Shown here: one piece after another, positions 58,749-64,000 of the stretch
How the letters are laid out: each line of letters begins with the position of its first letter
Position numbering within the stretch: the first letter of the stretch is position 1
Source: an uncultured Clostridia bacterium
Lineage (GTDB): Bacteria; Bacillota; Clostridia; Christensenellales; UBA1242
Assembly: GCA_930990515.1 (NCBI GenBank)
Contig: CAKNPS010000004.1
Coordinates: 1 to 64,000 of the forward strand
Length of the DNA: 64,000 nucleotides
Reading direction: 5' to 3'
Made by a program: the position numbers and the translations under genes
The notes under the pieces: model-generated
The model's database searches: none
Seen by the model: only the letters and a program-made list of their open reading frames with translations
What the model was told of the DNA's origin: nothing

Positions 58749-60064
58749 TATGGAAATAATCTTTTTGGGCCTCTAAATAGAAAAGTTACTTCTTTAACCC
58801 CAGGAAGTTCAAATAAACTTGTTAAAGTTCTTGTGATGCCGATTGCAAAACCACCATGAGTTGGAGCTCCATATTTAAAGAACTCTAAATATTCTTTCAT
58901 ATTTTCTGGTTTTATTCCGTTCTCAATAATACGTTCTTTTAATTTTTCATAGCGATGTTCTCTTTGAGCGCCAGAAGTTATTTCTAGTCCTTTAAAAAGT
59001 AAGTCGTAAGAATTGCAGATTTCAGGATTTTCTTCATTTTTCATTGTATAGAATGCACGGGCACTTGTTGGAAAGTCTGTGATAAAAACGAAGTCAGAAC
59101 CATATTTTTCTTTGACATATTCACAAATCAATCTTTCGCCCTGAGGATCTAAGTCGCCTTTAAGTTCTCTTGGGACTTCATAATTTTTATGAGTTTTTAA
59201 AATCTCATAAACTTCATATAATTTGATTCTTGGAATTGGATTTTCTATTTGTGGAACCTCAATATTTAATATCTTTTTGAATTCTTGACCAAATTCTTCT
59301 TTTAAGTTTTTTAAAATGTATTTTAGAAGTTCTTCTTCGGCGTCCATAACATCGTGATGTGAATGAATGTATGATATTTCCACGTCAATTCCAGTAAATT
59401 CAGTGTCGTGGCGAGAAGTGAAAGATGGATTTGCTCTAAAATATTCGCCAATTTCAAAAGTTCTATCAAAGCCAGCCATCATTGACATTTGTTTATATAA
59501 TTGTGGAGATTGTGTTAAATAAGCTTTTTGTCCAAAATAATCTTTAAGTTCAAAAACTTCAGAACCGCCTTCTGACGACAAAGCAGTTATCTTAGGGGTA
59601 TGAATGGAAATATAGCCATTTTTTGTGAAATATTCCCAAGCATACTTTTCAAAAGCAGTTTGAATTTTAAAATAAAATAATTTTTTTTCATTACGAAGGT
59701 CTATCCATCTATAGTCCAATCTTAAATCCTGAGCAGAATTTTGTGAAATAGGGGAAGTTTCTGCAATTGATAAGACATTAATGTTTGATGGATAAATTTC
59801 AATACCATTAAGTTTTACATTTACGGCAGAAACACATTTTCCTATCACTTCAATAAAACTATTTGTTGTTAATTTTTCAACTATTTCAACAAGAGTTGGA
59901 TATTCTGATTTAATGATAGTAATTTGAGCGGATCCAGTAGCATCAGTTAAAACAAGAAAAATCATATTTTTTTGATTTCGTATAGTTTCAATATATCCTG
60001 CAACAAGCACTTCTTCTGTTGGTTTTAAATTTTTTATATATGTTCGTTTAATAGTTTCTTTCAT
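58748..60064 (-). CDS. aspS: Aspartyl-tRNA synthetase, archaeal (non-discriminating) type
   Basis: 438 residues: an N-terminal OB anticodon-binding domain (about 18-105) and a class II catalytic core with motif 2 FRANPSFTSRHDTEFTGIDVE (about 213) and motif 3 GGFAIGITRTLTSLF (about 403). The bacterial GAD insertion (which makes AspRS ~590 residues) is absent, so this is the archaeal/eukaryal form (AspS2). Such enzymes often charge both tRNA-Asp and tRNA-Asn and are paired with an Asp-tRNA-Asn amidotransferase, which is not in this window. It is expressed from the leader described at 60236-60421. AGGAGA precedes the ATG. Confidence 0.92.
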   Translation of the reverse strand: MKETIKRTYIKNLKPTEEVLVAGYIETIRNQKNMIFLVLTDATGSAQITIIKSEYPTLVEIVEKLTTNSFIEVIGKCVSAVNVKLNGIEIYPSNINVLSIAETSPISQNSAQDLRLDYRWIDLRNEKKLFYFKIQTAFEKYAWEYFTKNGYISIHTPKITALSSEGGSEVFELKDYFGQKAYLTQSPQLYKQMSMMAGFDRTFEIGEYFRANPSFTSRHDTEFTGIDVEISYIHSHHDVMDAEEELLKYILKNLKEEFGQEFKKILNIEVPQIENPIPRIKLYEVYEILKTHKNYEVPRELKGDLDPQGERLICEYVKEKYGSDFVFITDFPTSARAFYTMKNEENPEICNSYDLLFKGLEITSGAQREHRYEKLKERIIENGIKPENMKEYLEFFKYGAPTHGGFAIGITRTLTSLFELPGVKEVTFLFRGPKRLFP

Positions 60065-60136
60065 ATTATTCTCCTAATTTAAATTCTTAATTTAGATTTT
60101 TTAATTATAATTAATATTATATTCCTAAATAATAAA

Positions 60137-60202
60137 CTAACACTTCGCCCTGCCAAAGGCGTCAATACTTTTTACTGAACCAATATTAATATTAATTTTC
60201 AT
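60137..60202 (-). CDS. Possible second small leader frame before aspS
   Basis: 21 codons with AAAGAGGT 5-6 nt upstream of the ATG, between the attenuator and aspS. The product (MKINI... SIDAFGRAKC) has no known pattern. It may be a chance frame or may couple ribosome loading to aspS. Support is the ribosome binding site only. Confidence 0.3.
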   Translation of the reverse strand: MKININIGSVKSIDAFGRAKC

Positions 60203-60235
60203 ATTTACCTCTTTAACCTTATAATTTTGTTGTTT

Positions 60236-60275
60236 AAATAAAAATAAGCCTTGGGTTCTGTTTCCCAAAGGCTTT
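60236..60275 (-). terminator. Attenuator terminator in the aspS leader
   Basis: On the minus strand AAGCCTTTGGG and CCCAAGGCTT pair (one A bulged, 60247-60256 with 60265-60275) and are followed by ATTTTTATTT. Its 3' arm and loop contain GAACCC (60254-60259), which can instead pair with GGGTTC at 60303-60308, just after the leader-peptide stop. Confidence 0.75.
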
Positions 60276-60310
60276 TTATAACTATTTTTGCCATGAAACA
60301 ATGAACCCGA

Positions 60311-60370
60311 CTAAATCGTGTTTGAATCATCGTCATCGTTTACATTAACAATTGAGTGGATGTTTTTCAT
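60311..60370 (-). CDS. aspS leader peptide with four Asp codons
   Basis: 19 codons: MKNIHSIVNVNDDDDSNTI. Residues 12-15 are four consecutive Asp codons, and Asn codons occur at 3, 9, 11 and 17. AAGGA sits 7 nt before the ATG and a consensus promoter lies just upstream. The stop codon is followed after 2 nt by the antiterminator strand GGGTTC. The arrangement is that of a classical amino-acid-dependent attenuator: stalling at Asp codons leaves GGGTTC free, while a ribosome at the stop covers it and lets the terminator form. Confidence 0.7.
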   Translation of the reverse strand: MKNIHSIVNVNDDDDSNTI

Positions 60371-60392
60371 GACATTTTCCTTTTATGCTATA

Positions 60393-60421
60393 ATTATAGA
60401 ACGATAAAATTAATTTGTCAA
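60393..60421 (-). promoter_or_regulatory. Consensus promoter of the aspS leader
   Basis: On the minus strand TTGACA (60416-60421), 17 bp, TATAAT (60393-60398). It is divergent from and 28 bp away from the tyrS promoter. Confidence 0.85.
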
Positions 60422-60449
60422 CATTTAAATGAAAATATTTTTTAAATTC

Positions 60450-60478
60450 TTGACATTTAAAATTTTGTCTGCTATACT
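60450..60478 (+). promoter_or_regulatory. tyrS promoter
   Basis: TTGACA (60450-60455), 17 bp, TATACT (60473-60478), with extended TGC before the -10. Its spacer closely resembles that of the rpsJ promoter. Confidence 0.88.
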
Positions 60479-60484
60479 TTGTTT

Positions 60485-60864
60485 GTTTTAATCAAAATGG
60501 CGGAATAGGACTAGTAGATTTAAAAATTACCTTTTAGAGAGAGATTGGCTGGTGAAAAATCTTGGGAGTTTTAAGTTGAATTACACTTGTTTCAAGTTTT
60601 GCGTTAGTCCACGAACGGACATAATAAGGGTTATTGACTTTTGAATTTGCTTGTGGGATCAAAACTTCTTTAAGTTGCGACAAAACGCCAATGTAGAGAA
60701 GCGTAATGCGTTTTCGCTTGGTCGCAGATGTTGAAAAACAAGTGAAAGGCGATGCTTTTTGAAAAATCTCAAAAACGAGCAAGAGCGAAAGTTTTTCAAC
60801 CGAATTTAGGTGGTACCACGAACGCACGCTTCGTCCTAAAAATTTGGGAGAGCGTGCTTTTTTA
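60485..60864 (+). promoter_or_regulatory. T-box leader of tyrS
   Basis: A ~380-nt leader holds the T-box sequence AGGTGGTACCACG (60808-60820) that pairs with the acceptor end of uncharged tRNA. It then has the terminator GCACGCT (60824-60830) / AGCGTGC (60851-60857) with a T-run. Upstream helices form a stem I region; a TAC (near 60582, in GAATTACACTTG) is the likely Tyr specifier. Uncharged tRNA-Tyr would favour the antiterminator and expression of tyrS. Confidence 0.88.
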
Positions 60865-60876
60865 TAGGGAGAATGT

Positions 60877-62112
60877 ATGAAAGTTGACACAAATTTATTT
60901 AAGGTTTTGAAAGAAAGGGGCCTTTTATATCAATGCACTGATGAAGATGCCCTTAAAAAAGTTTTGGAAAGTGGAAAACCTATCGCTTTATATGAAGGAA
61001 CTGACCCAACGGTTGATAGTTTGCATATTGGACACTGCGTTCCATATTGCATTTTGCGTCGTTTCCAACAAGCAGGTCACAAAGTTGTGCTTTTAATGGG
61101 CGGTGCAACAGCATCAATTGGCGACCCAACAGGAAAAAGTGAAATGAGAAAGGTGCTTGATAAAGACACCATTAACTCTAATATTGAAAAAATCAAAAAT
61201 TCACTCAAAGTTTTCCTTAAATTTGACGGAGATAACCCAGCAATCATTGTCAATAATAAAGATTGGTTCACAGGCTATGATTATGTTGATTTTATGCGTG
61301 ATATTGGCAGACATTTCAATGTGAACAAAATGCTTGCAAATGAAATTTATGCCAATCGTATTAAAGAAGGGGGCTTGACACTTTTTGAACTTGGTTATAT
61401 GCCAATGCAGGCTTATGACTTTATACATTTAAATAAAGAACACAACTGCACGCTTGAATGGGGTGGTGCTGACCAATGGGGAAATATTGTCGCAGGTGTG
61501 GAGCTTGCAAGAAAACTTAACTATGAAAATGGAACAAACATTGAACTTATTGGAGCAACAAATCCACTTCTTTTAACTCCAGAAGGAAAGAAAATGGGAA
61601 AAACAGAAAAAGGTGCAATTTGGATTGATAAAGATAAGATTTCTGCTTATGATTTCTATCAAGGAATTTATCAAACACCAGATGCTTGTGTTGAGATGAT
61701 GTTTGCCCTTTTCACTGATTTACCAATGGAAGAAATTAGGGGTCTTATCAAAGAAGATATTGTCAAAGCAAAGAAAAGACTTTGCTATGAAATGACCAAA
61801 TTTGTTCGTGGCGAAGAAGATGCGATTGAAGCCCAAAAGATGAGTGAAAACTTGTTTGCTGAAGGTGGGAGTGATGCGCCAGTTGTGGAAATTGCAAAGG
61901 GCGATTTTCCAATGAATATCTGCGATTTACTTTTCAGAACAAAACTTGCTCCTTCAAAAAGCGAAGCAAGACGACTTATTCAAGGTGGAGCAATAACTTT
62001 CAAAAGCGAAAAAGTGACTGATTTCTCAATGCAAGTGTCAGCAAGCGATATTGAAGGTGGAGCACTACTTAAAAAAGGCAAAAAGAATTTCATTAAAGTT
62101 GAATTAAATTAA
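60877..62112 (+). CDS. tyrS: Tyrosyl-tRNA synthetase
   Basis: 411 residues. The class I Rossmann fold carries DSLHIGHCVPY (HIGH, about 49-52), GGATASIGDPTGKS, the tyrosine-site region GYMPMQAYDF, WGGADQWGN, and KMGKTEKG in place of KMSKS (about 246). An S4-like RNA-binding domain ends the protein (SEARRLIQGGAITFKSEKV). This is the TyrZ-like group by length. Controlled by the T-box leader; GGGAGAATG supplies the ribosome binding site. Confidence 0.97.
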   Translation: MKVDTNLFKVLKERGLLYQCTDEDALKKVLESGKPIALYEGTDPTVDSLHIGHCVPYCILRRFQQAGHKVVLLMGGATASIGDPTGKSEMRKVLDKDTINSNIEKIKNSLKVFLKFDGDNPAIIVNNKDWFTGYDYVDFMRDIGRHFNVNKMLANEIYANRIKEGGLTLFELGYMPMQAYDFIHLNKEHNCTLEWGGADQWGNIVAGVELARKLNYENGTNIELIGATNPLLLTPEGKKMGKTEKGAIWIDKDKISAYDFYQGIYQTPDACVEMMFALFTDLPMEEIRGLIKEDIVKAKKRLCYEMTKFVRGEEDAIEAQKMSENLFAEGGSDAPVVEIAKGDFPMNICDLLFRTKLAPSKSEARRLIQGGAITFKSEKVTDFSMQVSASDIEGGALLKKGKKNFIKVELN

Positions 62113-62140
62113 GAGCAAATCATTTTGCTCTTTTTTATTT
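62111..62140 (+). terminator. Terminator of tyrS
   Basis: AAGAGCAAA-TCA-TTTGCTCTT and T-run; the small minus-strand gene ends in its right arm. Confidence 0.8.
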
Positions 62141-62356
62141 TTTTATAATAAACATATTTTCATATTCAATGCCTATTATTCTTGACAAGCGAACAATTTG
62201 ATGTAACTTATATTTTGAATTATTTTCTAATATAAAAACTAATTCTTCTTTCTCAAATCCACATAATTTTGCCATTTTTTCTATTGATAAATTATGCTTA
62301 TGCATATATTTTTCTATAATTTCAGTATTAATCATATAACTTTTACTTTTTTCCAT
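62135..62356 (-). CDS. Small helix-turn-helix (XRE-like) protein
   Basis: 73 residues from ATG 62356 with AAAGGA about 10 nt upstream. The sequence IEKYMHKHNLSIEKMAKLCGFEKEELVFILENNSKYKLHQIVRLSRIIGI matches a minimal Cro/C1-type HTH: helix, LSxxxxAxxxGF turn, recognition helix, then two helices. It is probably a DNA-binding regulator. No toxin partner is next to it. Confidence 0.65.
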   Translation of the reverse strand: MEKSKSYMINTEIIEKYMHKHNLSIEKMAKLCGFEKEELVFILENNSKYKLHQIVRLSRIIGIEYENMFIIKK

Positions 62357-62480
62357 TTTATTAATTCCTTTTAGTTTGATTTTGGATATCCAACTAGAGA
62401 ATAACACATAGAAAATAAAATTTTGTTGCTATTACCGAACGGGAATAAAAACAAAAAAGGAATTTAATGTAAATATTTAT

Positions 62481-62510
62481 TTGCTAAAAAATCTAAAAAT
62501 TTGTTAAAAT
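62481..62510 (+). promoter_or_regulatory. Promoter for a leaderless transcript
   Basis: TTGCTA (62481-62486), 18 bp, TAAAAT (62505-62510), then 6 nt and ATG at 62517; no ribosome binding site. Confidence 0.6.
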
Positions 62511-62516
62511 GTTTAT

Positions 62517-62885
62517 ATGAATGTGGAATTTAAAAAGATAATTGAAATTGTGGAAAAGAAGTCTAGGTTTTTGGGCTATCGTTCGCCGTGTAAAACTGTG
62601 GACGAAGTGGAAAGGGCACTAGAATTTTTAAGGAAAGAACATAAAAAAGCCACTCATATTTGTTATGCCTATTCTCTTAAATCTCCCTTTCTTGAAAAAG
62701 CAGTCGATGACGGAGAACCAGGTGGAACAGCAGGGCGACCTATTCTTTCCGTTATTCAAAAACGGGGTGTCACTGACACTTGTGTTTTTGTGGTTAGATA
62801 TTTTGGTGGAATAAAACTTGGGGCGGGTGGACTTGTCCGTGCTTACACAAAAGTGACAAGTGAAGTTTTGAAGGAAGAAAAATGA
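62517..62885 (+). CDS. YigZ/IMPACT-family protein, N-terminal domain only
   Basis: 122 residues. The UPF0029 (Impact N-terminal) signature is clear: SRFLGYRSPCKTVDEV, KATHICYAYSL, DDGEPGGTAGRPIL and VVRYFGGIKLGAGGLVRAYT. Usual YigZ proteins (~200 aa) carry a second DUF1949 domain, which is missing here; the stop overlaps the next gene by four bases, so the shortening is established rather than a recent frameshift. The family may act on ribosome-associated or nucleotide targets; the precise role is unknown. Confidence 0.88.
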   Translation: MNVEFKKIIEIVEKKSRFLGYRSPCKTVDEVERALEFLRKEHKKATHICYAYSLKSPFLEKAVDDGEPGGTAGRPILSVIQKRGVTDTCVFVVRYFGGIKLGAGGLVRAYTKVTSEVLKEEK

Positions 62886-63196
62886 AAGTTTTAACAATTT
62901 GTGGAAGTATGCGTTTTGAAAAACAAATGATTGAAATTGCAACGGAACTTGAATTTAAAGGTTTTTGTGTTTTGCAATGTGTTTACTTTGATAAAAATAA
63001 AAATGTGGCAAAAGAAGAATATCAAAATTTAGAGAAAGCACACCTAAAGAAGATAGATTTGAGTGACGGAATTTATGTTGTGAATTGCGGTGGCTATATT
63101 GGTGAAAGCACACAAAAAGAAATTGAATATGCTTTAAAAAACGGCAAAGAAGTTATCTATTTAGAGCCAAACGGGAGAAAAAATGACAATAACTGA
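62882..63196 (+). CDS. Nucleoside 2-deoxyribosyltransferase-like / DUF4406-like protein
   Basis: 104 residues: KVLTICGSMRFEKQMIEIATELEFKGF, then HLKKIDLSDGIYVVNCGGYIGESTQKEIEYALKNGKEVIYLEP. The GSMRF, AHxxKIDxSDxxYVVN and GYIGESTxxEIEYA elements are those of the deoxyribosyltransferase-like Rossmann superfamily. It may cleave or transfer a nucleoside or serve in nucleotide sanitation. It overlaps yigZ by four bases and recX by 14, so all are one operon. Confidence 0.78.
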   Translation: MKVLTICGSMRFEKQMIEIATELEFKGFCVLQCVYFDKNKNVAKEEYQNLEKAHLKKIDLSDGIYVVNCGGYIGESTQKEIEYALKNGKEVIYLEPNGRKNDNN

Positions 63197-63809
63197 AATT
63201 AAGAAAACTAAAAATGCAATGCGATATCATCTTTATGTTGATGATAAGTTTTTTGGTATTTTTTTAGATGAAATCTTGGCAAAATATGCCTTGAAAACTG
63301 GGCAAGAGATTGAAAAAGAAGATTTGGAAGAAATAAAAAAAGAAAATGACGGCAAACTTGCTTTTTTGATGTCGATTTCATATCTTGAAAAATATAATGT
63401 TTCCAAAAAGGGAATTGTGGACTATCTCAAGAAGAAGGGGATTGATAAAAATGCTATTGATGGTGCAGTCATTAAACTTGAAAACTATGGCTACATTGAT
63501 GACAAAGTTTTTGCGAAAAACTATTTTGAAAGTTTGAAAAACACAAAGGGGAAGCGAGCAATCGTGCAAAAACTTAAAGAAAAAGGAATAAATAGTGAGA
63601 TTATATCGGAACTTGTGGAAAACATTGATGACGAGTGCGAAGAAGAACGAGCGTTACTCCTTGCAAAGAAATTCGCCAAAAATCGTGAGAATAACCTAAA
63701 AAACAAACAAAAGTGCCTTGCTCATTTAATCTATAAAGGGTATGATTATAGTGTAGCACAAAGAGTGGTAAACAAAATTTACGCAGGAGATGAAAATGAT
63801 TGGATTTGA
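63183..63809 (+). CDS. recX: Regulatory protein RecX
   Basis: 208 residues, three-helix repeats typical of RecX: KLAFLMSISYLEKYNVSKKGIVDYLKKKGIDKNAIDGAVIKLENYGYIDDKVFAKNYFESLKNTKGKRAIVQKLKEKGI (repeats 1-2), then KCLAHLIYKGYDYSVAQRVV. It modulates RecA filaments. recA is not in the window. GGGAG precedes the ATG, within the preceding gene; the end overlaps acpS by 14 nt. Confidence 0.92.
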   Translation: MTITEIKKTKNAMRYHLYVDDKFFGIFLDEILAKYALKTGQEIEKEDLEEIKKENDGKLAFLMSISYLEKYNVSKKGIVDYLKKKGIDKNAIDGAVIKLENYGYIDDKVFAKNYFESLKNTKGKRAIVQKLKEKGINSEIISELVENIDDECEEERALLLAKKFAKNRENNLKNKQKCLAHLIYKGYDYSVAQRVVNKIYAGDENDWI

Positions 63810-64000
63810 CCTTGAACACATTTCAAGAATTAAAAATGCTGACAAATTGCTGGAAAAAATTGCAACTGCAAGTGAAATTGCCTACATAGAGAAATTTAAA
63901 AACAAACTTGAAAAAGTTGCATCACTTTGGGCAGTTAAGGAAGCAACCTTTAAGGCTCTTGACATTTCGGCTGGAGAAATTTCCTATAAAGAGATTGAAC
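63796..64000 (+). CDS. acpS: Holo-[acyl-carrier-protein] synthase, partial
   Basis: The first 68 codons only; the gene runs off the window. It begins MIGFDLEHISRIKN with the Mg-binding Asp of the GxDxxxIxR motif, and LWAVKEATFKALDIS contains the catalytic KEA/F element (usual FAAKEAFFKAL). It transfers phosphopantetheine from CoA to acyl carrier protein. GGAG lies 8 nt upstream; the start is inside the end of recX. Confidence 0.88.
   Translation, partial: MIGFDLEHISRIKNADKLLEKIATASEIAYIEKFKNKLEKVASLWAVKEATFKALDISAGEISYKEIE

Noticed and set aside
60534-60890. 118-codon minus-strand frame across the tyrS leader
   Set aside because: It lies antisense to a clear T-box riboswitch and into tyrS; a chance frame in structured RNA sequence.
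62767-62779. Palindrome GTGTCACTGACAC, identical to one at 55509
   Set aside because: This copy lies in conserved yigZ codons (GVTDT); a 5-bp stem with triloop is expected many times by chance in 64 kb.

Overview
The window is AT-rich (by eye about two thirds A+T), uses the standard bacterial code with TGA stops, and has strong AGGAGG-type ribosome binding sites. A zinc-ribbon S14, spoIIE next to tilS, a CwlD-type amidase, whiA-dnaE-pfk order, a tyrS T-box and an archaeal-type AspRS with the GGGtGRT/NifU-like pair together point to an anaerobic, endospore-forming or ancestrally spore-forming member of the Clostridia, probably an uncultured gut lineage. I cannot name the species.

Layout. 1-6.5 kb: the 3' end of an unidentified structured RNA, then single genes (DUF5662-like, lipoprotein, TIGR02206/YwaF-like membrane protein with an apparent ATA start, FkbM methyltransferase, ABC exporter, unknown). 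6.5-22.8 kb: the S10-spc-alpha ribosomal superoperon, rpsJ to rplQ, 32 genes on the + strand behind one consensus promoter and a long structured leader, including secY, adk, map, infA and rpoA. 23-31 kb: murB, dtd, PHP phosphoesterase, then the overlapping set whiA-dnaE-pfk-like. 31-38.5 kb: SPOR-domain protein, patatin, ComEC-like hydrolase, degenerate P-loop protein with transketolase, and two envelope or unknown genes.

38.5-48 kb is the accessory region and the most unusual part. An intact cwlD-like amidase gene (47340-48038) is preceded by four truncated copies of its own promoter and first ~55-60 codons (about 40106, 41382, 43759, 45239). All break at the same place, just after the catalytic AGHGG-x-D codons, and all continue into the same 16-bp end motif. 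Between the copies lie unrelated minus-strand cargo genes: a toxin/immunity-like pair, a radical-SAM plus ATP-grasp pair, a CPCC/zinc-ribbon protein, and a pair with mTERF-like 36-residue repeats. The pattern is what repeated site-specific insertion of circular cassettes into cwlD would leave, each cassette supplying a new promoter and N-terminus and leaving the old 5' end behind. No recombinase is present in the window.

48-64 kb returns to conserved genes: spoIIE-tilS, DegV, TtcA, galU, a GGGtGRT/Fe-S scaffold pair, aspS, tyrS, yigZ-recX-acpS (the last runs off the end). The divergent aspS/tyrS spacer holds two different tRNA-sensing leaders. tyrS has a T-box. aspS has what looks like a ribosome-dependent attenuator: a 19-codon leader peptide with four consecutive Asp codons, an overlapping antiterminator strand and a terminator.

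A recurrent regulatory theme is a -10 box placed 5-7 nt before the ATG with no Shine-Dalgarno sequence (ten cases, including every cwlD copy), which predicts leaderless mRNAs. Several conserved proteins of fewer than 60 codons were found by reading the gaps (38570-38725, 54404-54523, 55569-55724, 19697-19813).
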